Source: Bradyrhizobium macuxiense (GTDB taxonomy: Bacteria; Pseudomonadota; Alphaproteobacteria; Rhizobiales; Xanthobacteraceae). Taken from it: a DNA stretch of 64,000 nt. Positions 53,664 through 63,298 of the stretch are shown one piece after another. The first letter of the stretch is position 1. Each line of letters opens with the position of its first letter. Position numbers and translations under genes: made by a program. The stretch is taken from assembly GCF_007993935.1 (NCBI RefSeq), contig NZ_VITY01000005.1:310001-374000 (forward strand), in the 5' to 3' direction. Below the pieces are notes generated by a model. It saw nothing but the letters and a program-made list of their open reading frames with translations, was not told the origin of the DNA and ran no database searches.

Positions 53664-54272
53664 TTAGTTGGCGGAATAGCTGAGTGCCACGGTCTCGGGC
53701 GCAGCGGCGGCCGGGGCGCTGACCATCGCCGGCCCACGGAGCTCCGGTGCCGGGGCGGGGGCCGGGCCGCCATTGATCATGCTGGAGAGGCCGCTGAGGC
53801 CGGCCTGGGCGATCTTGCGCAGCACCAGATCGTCGGCGGCGGCCCAGGCGTCGCGGCCGGCCTTGCCGGCGGGCTCCTCGCCGGAGAGGCGGAGCGCGCG
53901 TTGCTGGTTGCTGTCGTAGACGTCCCAGACCCACGCGATCATGGTGCGGCCGCGCACCACCTGCGCCGACAAATAGCTGCGCACGCGGTAGGACGCGCTG
54001 CCCTCGCGCGACACGATCGATAGGCTGCGCAGCTTGGATTCGCTGTCGAGCACGCCGACCATGCGGTCGAACACCTGGGGCGGCGGGCCGTCGATCGATT
54101 CGAACGCGACGGTTGCGCCGCTGCTCGCCGGGGTGGCCATGGCATAGGAGTCGGCAACATTGCCGCCGGCCGCACAGCCGCCGAGCGCACACGCGATCGC
54201 GAGCCAAGTGGCTGCGAGCGCGGCACGCACGGCTGTCCCAGTTTGAAACTGGTGGTTTGACGCTTCCCTCAT
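53664..54272 (-). CDS. Putative lipoprotein of unknown function
   Basis: A 202-residue protein with a lipobox in ALAATWLAIACALGGCAAGG (LGGC). The mature part has a region that may be a beta-rich domain (PPPQVFDRMVGVLDSESKLR; YRVRSYLSAQV; MIAWVWDVYDSNQQRALRLS) and a Pro/Ala-rich tail. I do not recognise the family. The start at 54272 follows AGGACGC. Confidence 0.8.
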   Translation of the reverse strand: MREASNHQFQTGTAVRAALAATWLAIACALGGCAAGGNVADSYAMATPASSGATVAFESIDGPPPQVFDRMVGVLDSESKLRSLSIVSREGSASYRVRSYLSAQVVRGRTMIAWVWDVYDSNQQRALRLSGEEPAGKAGRDAWAAADDLVLRKIAQAGLSGLSSMINGGPAPAPAPELRGPAMVSAPAAAAPETVALSYSAN

Positions 54273-54374
54273 TGCGTCCTGCGATATCGTTAAAACGGCT
54301 TAACGTCTAGGGCAGGACGGCCACAGCCCTTAACCGATCCGGAGGCCGCGCCACGAGGTTTCGGATTTCCCTGT

Positions 54375-55307
54375 TCAGTCAGAGAGATGGTGCCGCATCG
54401 CTGCAGTGATCCAGGCCCACTCGCGGTTCGGGCTCGCGTCCGGCGATTGCCCGCGCATGATGGCGACCAGCTCCCAATAGCGCGCCGCGCGGGCGTCGTG
54501 CAGCGCATACTTGCCGCGAATCCAGTTGCGGAAGTCGAGGTCAGGTTCTCGCTTCAGCAATCGTGCCGACGTTTCCAGCCAGTCGCGCGCCAGCGCCTGG
54601 CCGGCTTCCGAATCCGGCGCGAGGCCGCGCGCGATGATCTCCTTGGCTCTCGCCAGCACGGCCTCGTTGGCCTGCTGCCAGGCGGTGAGGTCCAGCACGT
54701 GATGATTCCAGACGTCCTCGGCGTTGGCGCGCATGTTGGCGACAAGCGTGGGATCGCTGAGCATCTGCGACAGCTCGATCCAGGCATCGCATTGTTCCGG
54801 CGTCGGCTCGTCGGGCAATTCGGGGACGCTGGTCTCGATCATCTGCCGGATCCATTTCCGGTCGATGTTGATGCCGTCGGATACTTTCTCGAAAAAGCGT
54901 TCGACGACGTTGCGGCGTTCAGTGCGGGACAGCTGCGTCATGGTCAGGAATCTCCTCAAATCTGCTTCGGTGAGTTGCGGTGAACGCAACGCAGCCCGCA
55001 GGGCCGAGGCGACGCGGCGCTGCGCCGCGATCTCCGCTTCCAGCGTCTCGAGGCGGAGCTTCAGCGCCTCGACCAGCGAGAGCTCCTTGCTCAGGACCTC
55101 ACGAATGGCGTCGAGACCGAGCCCCGCATCGCGCAGGCAGCGGATCAGGTCGATGCGAACCAGTTCGTCGTCGGTGAAGACGCGATAGCCGCTCGCGGTG
55201 CGGCCGGCCGGCGGCAGCAATCCCTGGTCCGAATAGAAGCGGAGCTTGCGGACACTGATTCCGCTGAGCCGTGCCGCCTCGCCGATGCTGTAGGTGCGTT
55301 GTGTCAT
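54375..55307 (-). CDS. MerR-family transcriptional regulator
   Basis: A 310-residue MerR protein. The N-terminal winged helix is YSIGEAARLSGISVRKLRFY and SGYRVFTDDELVRIDLIRCL. A coiled coil follows (AIREVLSKELSLVEALKLRL), then a long, helical C-terminal domain rich in Trp and Glu (DEPTPEQCDAWIELSQ; AEDVWNHHVLDLTAWQQANE). Such large effector domains occur in TipA-like regulators that bind organic ligands. The ligand and target are not deducible. Confidence 0.88.
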   Translation of the reverse strand: MTQRTYSIGEAARLSGISVRKLRFYSDQGLLPPAGRTASGYRVFTDDELVRIDLIRCLRDAGLGLDAIREVLSKELSLVEALKLRLETLEAEIAAQRRVASALRAALRSPQLTEADLRRFLTMTQLSRTERRNVVERFFEKVSDGINIDRKWIRQMIETSVPELPDEPTPEQCDAWIELSQMLSDPTLVANMRANAEDVWNHHVLDLTAWQQANEAVLARAKEIIARGLAPDSEAGQALARDWLETSARLLKREPDLDFRNWIRGKYALHDARAARYWELVAIMRGQSPDASPNREWAWITAAMRHHLSD

Positions 55308-55381
55308 GCGCCGCTTGTCCGGTCTCCAGCAGGTGGAGAGTCAAGCCGCTTGTCGCACAAATATCGAGAGGATACCCGGCG

Positions 55382-56149
55382 TCAGCCTTTCAGCGCGATG
55401 GCGTGAACGTGCCGGCCGTAATCGGCTTCCTTGCGGTGCACGGAGCGGCGGTAGCTGAAGCAGCGCTCGTCGGAATAGGTGTCGATGCCGAGGTCGTCGA
55501 TCATCAGCACGCCGGCATTCTCCAGCCGCATCCGGATGAAGCCGGCGAGATCGAACATCGCGTGGCCGTCGCGTTCGCTGGGCATGAAGAACATGCCGTT
55601 CTCGGCATCGGCCTCGATGAAGCGCTCGACGAATTCGTTTCCGACCTCGTAGGATTCCTTGCGGATCAACGGGCCGATCGCGGCGACGATGCCACCGCGC
55701 TCGGCGCCGAGCTTCTCCATCGAATCGATGGTCGATTCCAGCACGCCGGTCAGCGCGCCCTTCCAGCCGGCATGCGCCGCGCCAATCACCCGCGCAGTGG
55801 GATCGACGAACAGGATCGGGCCGCAGTCGGCGGTCGTGACCGAGATCGCAAGGCCTTCGGTGCGCGTGACGAGCGCGTCCGCCTTCGGGCGCGGCGCGCC
55901 GTTCCAGGGGCTATCCACGACAGCGACGTCAGGCGAATGAACCTGATGCACGCTGATCAGGTGATCGAGCGGCACGCCGAGTTGCGCTGCCATGCGCCGC
56001 CGGTTCTCCGCGACCTTGGCCGGATCGTCGTGCGAGCCGAGCCCGCCGTTGAGCGCGGCATAGATGCCCTCGGAGACGCCGCCCTCGCGCGAGAAAAAGG
56101 CGTGGCGCAGGCCTGGAATGGCCGACAGCAGTGGTGATCCCAATGTCAT
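55382..56149 (-). CDS. pgeF: Purine nucleoside phosphorylase / peptidoglycan editing factor (YfiH/LACC1 family)
   Basis: A 255-residue protein of the YfiH family. Zinc ligands His71 (SVHQVHSPD), Cys109 (TTADCGPILF) and His126 (AAHAGWKG). E. coli YfiH has been linked to peptidoglycan editing, and LACC1/YlmD homologues act as purine phosphorylases/adenosine deaminases, so the exact role is open. It overlaps the midA-like gene by 4 bases. Confidence 0.9.
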   Translation of the reverse strand: MTLGSPLLSAIPGLRHAFFSREGGVSEGIYAALNGGLGSHDDPAKVAENRRRMAAQLGVPLDHLISVHQVHSPDVAVVDSPWNGAPRPKADALVTRTEGLAISVTTADCGPILFVDPTARVIGAAHAGWKGALTGVLESTIDSMEKLGAERGGIVAAIGPLIRKESYEVGNEFVERFIEADAENGMFFMPSERDGHAMFDLAGFIRMRLENAGVLMIDDLGIDTYSDERCFSYRRSVHRKEADYGRHVHAIALKG

Positions 56150-57264
56150 TGTTCGGTCTCGTCAGGCTGATCGCTGAGGCCCGCGATCGAGGTGAGGCGC
56201 GGGTCGGAGATGGCCATGACCTTGAACATCGAGCCCATCCCGCCGCGCCCGGAATCGGTCAGCCGCCTCAGCGCGCCGGCGATGTCGGCGGACATTTCGG
56301 GGCTCGCCTTCGCCATCAGTCCGGCGGCGCGGGCCTCGACGCCGAGGCGCTTGAGGAAGTCGCCCTGCGTCGCCGGCCCGTGGACCAGCGCGCCGACGTC
56401 CTCCGCGGCCCGCGCCAGGGCCTGGAAGTCGACATGCGCGGTCACGTCGGCCTGTCCGGGGTTCTTCAGCGGGTCGGCGAAGCTGTGGCGCGCGATCGCC
56501 TGGAAGGTGTCGCCGGCGTCGCTGCGCAGATGGCCGTAATCGATGATCAGCGCGGCGCCGTCCTGGTCGCGCACCCGCGTGGCGAGCTTCATGATCTCGT
56601 TGTCGGGCCGCCATTCGAACACGGCGCCTAGCGGCGCGGCGCGCACCAGCGGCGGCAGCAGCACCTCGAAGTGCGGCGTCGGCTCAGGGGCGGGCGCGAA
56701 ATACAGGTTGCCATTGGCGTCCATCCCGACCGTGCGCTCGTGCCAGCCGGTCTCGCGGCGGACCATCTGGTGGATCGGCAACACGTCGAAATATTCGTTG
56801 GCGAGGATGACGGCCGGTCCCTCGGGCACATCGTCGATGCTGTCGTGCCAGGTGACGTTGCGCACGCCGGTCAGCGTCGCCTGCTGCTTCTCGCGCAGCA
56901 CCGGATTGACCTCGACGAGATGGATGCTGAGCGACTGGTAGAGCGGCGGCAGCACGCGCAGCGCACGCAGCGCGTCGGACATCATGGTGCCGCGGCCGGG
57001 CCCGAGCTCGATCAGACGGAGCGTCTCCGGCGAGCCGATCGCGCGCCAGATCGATGCGCTCCACAGCCCGAGCAGTTCGCCGAACATCTGGCTGACCTCG
57101 GGCGCGGTGGTGAAATCGCCCTCGCGGCCGAGCGGATCGCGCGACAGGTAATAGCCGTAGCGCGGATGCATCAGGCACAATTCCATGTAGCGCCAGACCG
57201 GCATCGGCCCGGACAGCTTGATCAGCTTCCTGATCTCATCCAGCAGCGGGGAGGGTTCGCTCAC
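56146..57264 (-). CDS. SAM-dependent methyltransferase, MidA/NDUFAF7 family
   Basis: A 372-residue protein of the MidA/NDUFAF7 family. SAM motif IELGPGRGTMMSDALR (86–100) and VILANEYFDVLPIHQMVRRE are signature stretches. The mitochondrial member dimethylates an Arg of complex I subunit NDUFS2, so a role in complex I assembly is likely. It overlaps pgeF by 4 bases and follows lgt by 24. Confidence 0.92.
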   Translation of the reverse strand: MSEPSPLLDEIRKLIKLSGPMPVWRYMELCLMHPRYGYYLSRDPLGREGDFTTAPEVSQMFGELLGLWSASIWRAIGSPETLRLIELGPGRGTMMSDALRALRVLPPLYQSLSIHLVEVNPVLREKQQATLTGVRNVTWHDSIDDVPEGPAVILANEYFDVLPIHQMVRRETGWHERTVGMDANGNLYFAPAPEPTPHFEVLLPPLVRAAPLGAVFEWRPDNEIMKLATRVRDQDGAALIIDYGHLRSDAGDTFQAIARHSFADPLKNPGQADVTAHVDFQALARAAEDVGALVHGPATQGDFLKRLGVEARAAGLMAKASPEMSADIAGALRRLTDSGRGGMGSMFKVMAISDPRLTSIAGLSDQPDETEQ

Positions 57265-57288
57265 GGCCTTCCTTGGAATGAACTTGCT

Positions 57289-58134
57289 TCAGGTTGGAGT
57301 TGTCGGTGCCGGCCCGTTGGCCCTGCGGCGAACGGCGGCCGTGATGATGATAGCGCCGACAATAATCATTGGCACCGACAGCAGCATCCCCATGGTTAGT
57401 CCGCCCCACAGGAATCCGAGCTGCGGGTCCGGCTCCCTGAAGTGCTCGCCGATGATCCGGGCAATGCCGTAGATCGCAATGAAGCTGCCGAGGATCAAGC
57501 CGGGCCGCTTGAGTGCACCCATCCGGATCATGATCGCCAGCGCCGTGAACAGCACGATGCCCTCGAGGCCGGCCTCGTAGAGCTGGCTCGGATGGCGTGG
57601 CAGCGGCCCGCCATTGGGGAAGATCATCGCCCAGGGCAGGCTCGGGTCGGCGTGGCGGCCCCACAATTCGCTGTTGATGAAATTGGCGAGCCGGCCGAGG
57701 AACAGCCCGATCGGCGCCACCGCGGTGGTGATGTCGCCGAGCGACAGGATCGAAATGTTGTTGCGGCGGGCAAACAGCATCACCGCGGCGACGCAGCCGA
57801 GGAAGCCGCCGTGGAACGACATGCCGCCCTTCCACAGTTCGAGGATTTCGGACGGGTGCTCGATGAAGAAAGGCAAATTGTAGAACAGCACATAGCCGGT
57901 GCGGCCGCCGACGATGATGCCGATGGTGACCCAGAGGATGAAATCGTCGAGCTGCGGCAGCGTGATCGGCGCTGGCTCGCCCCACAGCCGATCCTTCTTG
58001 ATCAGCGAGCGGGCGTAGACCCAGCCCAGCACGATGCCGACGATATAGGCCAGCGCATACCAGCGGATCACGATCGGCCCGAGCGCGAGCGCGACGGGGT
58101 TGAACACCGGAAAGTCGATCAGCAGGAGCGGCAT
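57289..58134 (-). CDS. lgt: Prolipoprotein diacylglyceryl transferase
   Basis: Lgt transfers diacylglycerol to the lipobox Cys in the inner membrane. The 281-residue, seven-TM protein has [12 protein letters not shown] with His108, the signature [14 protein letters not shown] with Arg148, Asn151 and Glu156, and [13 protein letters not shown]. It begins 5 bases after the GNAT gene. Confidence 0.96.
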   Translation of the reverse strand: MPLLLIDFPVFNPVALALGPIVIRWYALAYIVGIVLGWVYARSLIKKDRLWGEPAPITLPQLDDFILWVTIGIIVGGRTGYVLFYNLPFFIEHPSEILELWKGGMSFHGGFLGCVAAVMLFARRNNISILSLGDITTAVAPIGLFLGRLANFINSELWGRHADPSLPWAMIFPNGGPLPRHPSQLYEAGLEGIVLFTALAIMIRMGALKRPGLILGSFIAIYGIARIIGEHFREPDPQLGFLWGGLTMGMLLSVPMIIVGAIIITAAVRRRANGPAPTTPT

Positions 58135-58139
58135 CGGGA

Positions 58140-58631
58140 TCAGAGCGCTTTCGTGTAGACGGCGTAGGGCACGCCATGAATGGGCGGAGCGTCATGGACC
58201 TTGCTGAAGCCCATCTTCAGATACATCGGCAGGGCGATCGTCATGATGGGACTCGTGTGAAGCGCGATGGTCCGGCACCGGTCGCGCCGCGCTCTGGCGA
58301 AGCATTCCGACGTCAACGCATGCCCGAGTCCCTTGCCCCTGTCGACCGGGTCGACGACCAGCATGCGAATGATCGGCCATGCCTGATCGAAGAATGCGGC
58401 CTTTTTGACGCCGGGCCCGAAATAGCCGACCGCGCCGGCAAGCCGGTGGCCGAGATCGGCGACGATGATCTCGCCGCCGGAACTCAGCTCGGAGGTTCGC
58501 GACAGGCCGGCGCGCATCGCCGGCCAATCGTCGAAGGCGTCGCGGAATTGGTCGAAGGCGGCAACCGCGAGCCGGTTCACCTCGTCGGCGTCGGAGCTTC
58601 GGTAGTCTCGAATTCGCGCGTCCTCCGCCAT
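58140..58631 (-). CDS. GNAT-family N-acetyltransferase
   Basis: A 163-residue GNAT protein with [20 protein letters not shown] as motif A (acetyl-CoA-binding RGKGLG) and [13 protein letters not shown] at the C-terminus. The substrate is unknown. The start at 58631 ([12 protein letters not shown]) is chosen because it begins the conserved fold; it lies 16 bases after the dienelactone hydrolase gene. Confidence 0.88.
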   Translation of the reverse strand: MAEDARIRDYRSSDADEVNRLAVAAFDQFRDAFDDWPAMRAGLSRTSELSSGGEIIVADLGHRLAGAVGYFGPGVKKAAFFDQAWPIIRMLVVDPVDRGKGLGHALTSECFARARRDRCRTIALHTSPIMTIALPMYLKMGFSKVHDAPPIHGVPYAVYTKAL

Positions 58632-58647
58632 CCCAATTCTTCGGGCC

Positions 58648-59379
58648 TCAGACCAGGTTGCGGCGGTAGAGCGCGAGCAGCCGCTCCCAATGGCGTTCGG
58701 CGGCGTCGCGGTCATAGACCGGGCGCTTGGGGAAGGCGAAGCCGTGATGGGTGCCGGGATAGATCTCGACCTCGTTGTTCGAGCCCTTCATGCCCGCCTT
58801 CACCTGCTCGATGATCTCCGCCGGCGCGTAGATGTCGGTCTCGGCGCAGGCGAAATAGAGCTCCGCTCTGGTCTTCTGCGCGGCGAGATGCGGGCTGTCC
58901 GGCTGGTCGGTTGCCAGATGCGTGCCGTAGATCGAGGCGGCGGCCTTGACCCGATCGCCGAAATGCGTCGCGGCGTTCACCGCATAGCGGCCGCTCATGC
59001 AGTAGCCGACCGTGCCGATGATGTTGGTGTTGGCGGCCTTCTGGGTCCCGGCATAGGCGAGCAGGCCCTTGGTGTCTTCCATGACCAGCGGAATGTCGAG
59101 CGAGTGCATCAGCTCGAACATGCGCTTGCGCTCGGGTGATTCCGGATCGGGATTGATCGGGCCGAGCTCCATCACGCCGGCGCGGTAATACATGTTCGGC
59201 AACATCACATAATAGCCCGACGTGCCGAGCCTGCGCGCCATGTCGCGCAGCTCCTCGCGGATCGCCGGTGCATCCATGTAGAAGATGACGACAGGGAAGG
59301 GGCCGCCGCGTTCGGGATGGGTGATGAAGGTGGTGGTCTTGCCGTCCTTGGTCGGGATCTCGACGGTCGCTTCGATCAT
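58648..59379 (-). CDS. Dienelactone hydrolase-family protein
   Basis: A 243-residue alpha/beta hydrolase with a Cys nucleophile: Cys127 in GTVGYCMSGRY, Asp182 in CAETDIYAP, and His211 or His212 in PGTHHGFAFP. Residues 1–10 (MIEATVEIPT) start the fold. Class members open dienelactones in aromatic degradation; the substrate here is not deducible. It is first in the DLH–GNAT–lgt–midA–pgeF run. Confidence 0.92.
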   Translation of the reverse strand: MIEATVEIPTKDGKTTTFITHPERGGPFPVVIFYMDAPAIREELRDMARRLGTSGYYVMLPNMYYRAGVMELGPINPDPESPERKRMFELMHSLDIPLVMEDTKGLLAYAGTQKAANTNIIGTVGYCMSGRYAVNAATHFGDRVKAAASIYGTHLATDQPDSPHLAAQKTRAELYFACAETDIYAPAEIIEQVKAGMKGSNNEVEIYPGTHHGFAFPKRPVYDRDAAERHWERLLALYRRNLV

Positions 59380-59557
59380 GGCGTTTCTGCTCGCGTTATG
59401 TGTGCGATTTCTGTTGTGAGTTCATACGATTGCAAGGAAACCGGAGCATGACAAGGCAAGCGCTCGGGAGGCCTGCCATTCGCGGCGGACTTGAACCGGA
59501 TGGCGGGGATCGCCATTGTCTTGAGCGCAAGCCAGTGAACGCGGAGAGTTTTGCGAG

Positions 59558-59818
59558 ATGACCCAGACCAGCAACCGGTTTTTCGATGAGATCGGCCGTC
59601 TGATGAACGATGCCGCAGGCGCCGCCCAGGGCGTCAAGCGCGAGGTCGACACGGTCATGCGCAACCAGGCCGAACGGATTCTGCGCGACCTCGACGTGGT
59701 CAAGCGCGAGGAGTTCGAGGCGGTCAAGGACATGGCCCGCCTGGCGCGCGAGGAGAACGAGGCGCTGAAACTGAGGATCGCCGCGTTGGAAGCCAAGCTC
59801 GGCGGTTCAGCGGGCTGA
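59558..59818 (+). CDS. UbiK-like / BMFP-domain accessory protein
   Basis: An 86-residue helical protein (FFDEIGRLMNDAAGAAQGVK; EEFEAVKDMARLAREENEAL) ending in a coiled coil, the YqiC/UbiK shape. In E. coli UbiK helps the ubiquinone-hydroxylase complex at the membrane. The start at 59558 follows GGAGAGTTTTGCG. It is divergent from the DLH gene. Confidence 0.85.
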   Translation: MTQTSNRFFDEIGRLMNDAAGAAQGVKREVDTVMRNQAERILRDLDVVKREEFEAVKDMARLAREENEALKLRIAALEAKLGGSAG

Positions 59819-59821
59819 TGT

Positions 59822-59989
59822 CTTCACCCTCCCCTGGAGGGGGAGGGTCGCCGCGAATGCAATGAGCGGCGGGGTGGGGTGAAAGTCCCTCCGCCCGAAC
59901 AGTGCCCGTGTTGAGAGATCACCCCACCCCGGCCCGCATTCCGCTTCGCTGCATGCGGTCCGACCCTCCCCCTCCAGGGGAGGGTGAAG
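59822..59989. repeat. Inverted repeat F7 with perfect 29-bp ends
   Basis: Bases 59822–59850 (starting cttcaccctcccctggaggg) are exactly complementary to 59961–59989. The centre holds gcggggtggggtgaaa and a complementary atcaccccaccccggc. It fills half the 323-base gap before rplY; the remaining 150 bases hold the rplY leader and promoter. Confidence 0.88.
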
Positions 59990-60141
59990 CAAGAAAATTT
60001 CCTTCATTTCCTTGTCATTTCGGCCCTTTGGGGCTAAAAGCCCGCCACGTCCGCGGCCCCCGCACCCCTGGAGGCTTGCTGTGGACCTGAGCATGGGCCG
60101 CGCTGCGGCCTTTAACTTTTTAAATACAAGGACTTAACGCT

Positions 60142-60867
60142 ATGGCGACCGTCAAGGAATTGAAGGCGACCGCGCGTCCGAAGAGCGGCAAGGGGGCCGC
60201 CCGGGCAGAGCGTCGCGCCGGGAGAGTTCCCGGAGTGATCTACGGAGACAACCAGCCCCCCGTCACCATCTCGGTCGACGATCGTGAACTGCGCCAGCGC
60301 ATCCTGGCGGGCCGGTTCCTGACCACGCTGTTCGATATCGATCTCGAGGGCAAGAAGCATCGCGTGATTCCGCGCGACTACCACCTCGATCCGGTGAAGG
60401 ACTTCCCGCTCCATGTCGACTTCATGCGGCTCGGCGAAGGCGCCACCATCCGCGTCAGCGTGCCGCTGCACATCGTGAACGGCGAAACCTCGCCCGGCGT
60501 CAAGCGCGGCGGCACCGTGAACATTGTCACCCACACGCTTGAGCTCGAGTGCGCGGTCGACAACATCCCGCAATACATTGAAGCCGACGTCGGCAGCCTC
60601 GAGATCAGCTATTCGCTGCATCTCTCCGATGTGAAGCTGCCGAAGGGGGTGAAGTCGCTGACCCGCGAGGACGCGACCCTGGTTACCATCGTGCCGCCGT
60701 CCGGCTACGCCGAAGAGCAGAAGGCCGCGGCTGCGGCGGCTGCTGGTGGCGCTGCGGCTCCGGCCGCGGGTGCTGCGGCTCCGGCTGCTGCCGCTCCGGC
60801 TGCGGGTGCTGCGGCTCCGGCCGCGGGTGCCAAGGCTCCCGCCGGCGGTGGCGACAAGAAGAAGTAA
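60142..60867 (+). CDS. rplY: 50S ribosomal protein L25 (CTC type)
   Basis: L25 binds 5S rRNA. The 241-residue, long (CTC/TL5) form has KSGKGAARAERRAGRVPGVI, the TLFDIDLEGKKHRVIPRDYH domain, then the L25 C-terminal domain (VSVPLHIVNGETSPGVKRGG; QYIEADVGSLEISYSLHLS), and an Ala/Pro repeat tail from about 200 (AAPAAGAAAPAAAAP). It heads rplY–pth–ychF with gaps of 55 and 53 bases. Confidence 0.96.
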   Translation: MATVKELKATARPKSGKGAARAERRAGRVPGVIYGDNQPPVTISVDDRELRQRILAGRFLTTLFDIDLEGKKHRVIPRDYHLDPVKDFPLHVDFMRLGEGATIRVSVPLHIVNGETSPGVKRGGTVNIVTHTLELECAVDNIPQYIEADVGSLEISYSLHLSDVKLPKGVKSLTREDATLVTIVPPSGYAEEQKAAAAAAAGGAAAPAAGAAAPAAAAPAAGAAAPAAGAKAPAGGGDKKK

Positions 60868-60922
60868 TCGATCAGGTCGGCGCGCGATCCCCTGATGGCG
60901 CGCCGACGTGGGATGCCGCGCC

Positions 60923-61534
60923 ATGCGCCTTTTTGTCGGTCTCGGTAATCCCGGCGCGAAATACGCCAGCAACCGGCACAATATCGGTTTTCTGGCGGTC
61001 GACGAGATTGCACGGCGTCATGGTTTCGCACCATGGCGCCGTCGCTTTCAGGGCGAGACCTCCGAAGGCGTCGTCGATCGTGAGAAGGTCGTGCTGCTGA
61101 AGCCGAGCACTTTCATGAACGAGTCCGGACGCGCGGTGCAGGAAGCGGCGAACTTCTTCAAGCTCGCGCCCGCCGACATCACCGTGTTCCAGGACGAGCT
61201 CGAACTGCCGCCCGCCAAAGTGCGGGTCAAGATCGGCGGCGGGATCGCCGGCCATAACGGGCTGCGCTCGATCTCCGCGCATATCGGCAACGAATATCGG
61301 CGGGTGCGGCTCGGGATCGGTCATCCCGGCGTCAAGGAGCTCGTGCACAGCCACGTGCTGTCGGACTTCGCCAAGAGCGACCGGGCGTGGGTGGAGGCCT
61401 TGTGCCAGGCCGTCGCCGACAATGCCGGCCTGCTGGCAGCGGGGCACGACGCCTCGTTTGCGAACAAGGTGCATCTGACGATGCAGGCCAAGGGATTTTT
61501 CGACAAGGGTGAGAACGGCGGCGAGCCGGCCTGA
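60923..61534 (+). CDS. pth: Peptidyl-tRNA hydrolase
   Basis: Pth recycles tRNA from dropped-off peptidyl-tRNA. The 203-residue protein has [20 protein letters not shown] with catalytic His19 (RHNIG) and Asn, [13 protein letters not shown], the [20 protein letters not shown] stretch with [12 protein letters not shown], and [10 protein letters not shown]. The start at 60923 (MRLFVGLGN) is used. Confidence 0.96.
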   Translation: MRLFVGLGNPGAKYASNRHNIGFLAVDEIARRHGFAPWRRRFQGETSEGVVDREKVVLLKPSTFMNESGRAVQEAANFFKLAPADITVFQDELELPPAKVRVKIGGGIAGHNGLRSISAHIGNEYRRVRLGIGHPGVKELVHSHVLSDFAKSDRAWVEALCQAVADNAGLLAAGHDASFANKVHLTMQAKGFFDKGENGGEPA

Positions 61535-61587
61535 TCCCCTTGTGCCCGGCGCGAGGCCGGACATGACGAAGATGGATAGAGGAAGAC

Positions 61588-62685
61588 ATGGGATTCAAAT
61601 GCGGGATCGTCGGGCTGCCTAACGTCGGCAAGTCGACGCTGTTCAATGCGCTGACCGAGACGGCGGCCGCCCAGGCGGCGAACTATCCGTTCTGCACCAT
61701 CGAGCCGAATGTCGGCGAGGTGGCGGTGCCCGATCCGCGGCTGGAGAAGCTCGCAGCGGTCGCGAAATCCGGGCAGATCATCCCGACCCGGCTGACCTTC
61801 GTCGATATCGCGGGCCTCGTCCGCGGCGCCTCGCAGGGTGAAGGCCTCGGCAACCAGTTCCTCGCCAACATCCGCGAGGTCGACGCCATCGCCCATGTGG
61901 TGCGCTGCTTCGAGGATTCCGACATCACCCATGTCGAAGGCAAGATCGCGCCGCTCGCCGACATCGAGACCATCGAGACCGAGCTGATGCTGTCGGATCT
62001 CGACAGCCTCGAGAAGCGCGTCGACAATCTCACCAAGAAGGCCAAGGGCAACGACAAGGAAGCCAAGGAGCAGCTCGAGCTGGTCAACCGCGCGCTGGCG
62101 TTGCTGCGCGACGGCAAGCCGGCCCGCGGCATGGAGCGCAAGCCGGAGGAGGAGCGTGCGTTCCGCATGCTCGGGCTCCTGACCTCCAAGCCCGTGCTCT
62201 ATGTCTGCAACGTCGAGGAAGGCTCGGCCAAGGACGGCAACAATTTCTCCAAGGCGGTGTTCGAGCGCGCCAAGGAGGAGGGCGCGGTCGCGGTCGTGAT
62301 TTCCGCCAAGATCGAATCCGAGATCGCGACGCTGTCGCGCGAGGAGCGTACCGACTTCCTGGAGACGCTGGGTCTGGAAGAAGCCGGGCTCGATCGGTTG
62401 ATCCGCGCCGGCTACCGCCTGCTCGACCTCATCACCTATTTCACCGTCGGACCGAAGGAAGCGCGCGCCTGGACCATCGACCGCGGCACCAAGGCGCCCG
62501 CCGCCGCCGGCGTGATCCATACCGATTTCGAGAAGGGCTTCATCCGCGCCGAGACCATCGCGTATGACGACTATGTCGCCGGCAATGGCGAAGCCGGCGC
62601 GCGCGATGCCGGCAAGCTGCGGCTTGAAGGCAAGGAGTATGTCGTCGCCGACGGCGACGTGATGCATTTCAGGTTCAATACCTGA
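61588..62685 (+). CDS. ychF: Ribosome-binding ATPase YchF
   Basis: A 365-residue OBG-family P-loop protein that prefers ATP. G1 GLPNVGKSTLFNAL, switch NYPFCTIEPNVGEV, G3 DIAGLVRGASQGEGLGNQFL, NVEE in place of NKxD (YVCNVEEGS), which explains the ATP preference, and the C-terminal TGS domain. The start at 61588 follows GAGGAAGAC. Confidence 0.97.
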   Translation: MGFKCGIVGLPNVGKSTLFNALTETAAAQAANYPFCTIEPNVGEVAVPDPRLEKLAAVAKSGQIIPTRLTFVDIAGLVRGASQGEGLGNQFLANIREVDAIAHVVRCFEDSDITHVEGKIAPLADIETIETELMLSDLDSLEKRVDNLTKKAKGNDKEAKEQLELVNRALALLRDGKPARGMERKPEEERAFRMLGLLTSKPVLYVCNVEEGSAKDGNNFSKAVFERAKEEGAVAVVISAKIESEIATLSREERTDFLETLGLEEAGLDRLIRAGYRLLDLITYFTVGPKEARAWTIDRGTKAPAAAGVIHTDFEKGFIRAETIAYDDYVAGNGEAGARDAGKLRLEGKEYVVADGDVMHFRFNT

Positions 62686-62727
62686 TTGCAATGTTCAGCG
62701 GCGCTTGAAGCGCTGCTCTATCCCCAC

Positions 62728-62922
62728 GTCGTCCCGGCGAAGGCCGGGACCCATAACCACAGCTCTCTGTGACTAGAGCCGCTGTGGCCCCAGCTTTTCC
62801 TTAAGGCAGGCAACGGTGGCTATGGGTCCCGGCCTTCGCCGGGACGACGCTGAATGTGAGGTGCCGCTTTCGGCTCTCCCCCACGTCCTGTGGTTATGGG
62901 TCCCTGCTTCGCAGGGACGACG
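62728..62922. repeat. Palindromic repeat F4 plus an extra right half
   Basis: The complete element spans 62728–62848 (gtcgtcccggcgaaggccgg, then gacccataaccac, to gggtcccggccttcgccggg and acgac). A second right-arm fragment follows at 62889–62922 (tgtggttatgggtccctgct to agggacgacg). It lies between the convergent ychF and csoR genes. Confidence 0.87.
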
Positions 62923-62957
62923 CTGAATATGCGGATAGGGCGCAGCTAAAAAGCGTT

Positions 62958-63242
62958 CTAGCGATCCGCGCGGCCGATCACATCCATCAGCTCGGCGATC
63001 TTGCGCCGCTGGTCGGCCTTGTCGCCCGACGAGATCGCATGCTCCACGCAATGTGCCACGTGATCGCGCAGGACCTCTTCCTCGACGCGGCGCAGCGCCG
63101 CGCGCGCGGCTGCGATCTGCGTCACCAGGTCGATGCAATAGCGATCCTCCTCGACCATGCCGGCGAGGCCGCGGATCTGGCCCTCGATTCGTTTGAGCCG
63201 TTTTAAACAGGATGTCTTGATCTCTTCGCGCATAGGGTTCAT
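62958..63242 (-). CDS. csoR: CsoR-family copper-sensing repressor
   Basis: A 94-residue DUF156 protein. Its metal ligands fall at Cys36 (with Tyr35), His61 and Cys65, the numbering of the Mycobacterium tuberculosis CsoR Cu(I) site as I recall it (KRLKRIEGQIRGLAGMVEED; RYCIDLV; LRDHVAHCVEHA). It is all-helical without a classical HTH. The start at 63242 gives this numbering; ATG 63233 is the alternative. It is divergent from the copper ATPase gene, with an operator-like palindrome over its leader. Confidence 0.92.
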   Translation of the reverse strand: MNPMREEIKTSCLKRLKRIEGQIRGLAGMVEEDRYCIDLVTQIAAARAALRRVEEEVLRDHVAHCVEHAISSGDKADQRRKIAELMDVIGRADR

Positions 63243-63259
63243 ATACCCCCCTAGGGTAT
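63243..63259. promoter_or_regulatory. Putative CsoR operator
   Basis: ATACCC-CCCTA-GGGTAT is a palindrome with 6-bp arms and G-tract, of the CsoR-operator type (tacccccctagggta). It lies directly upstream of the csoR ATG and 40 bases before the ATPase start, so it can control both. Its AGGGGGG on the minus strand is also the likely Shine-Dalgarno of csoR. Confidence 0.75.
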
Positions 63260-63298
63260 GTAAATCAAGAGGCCGGGATCCCGGCCGGGAAGAGTTTC

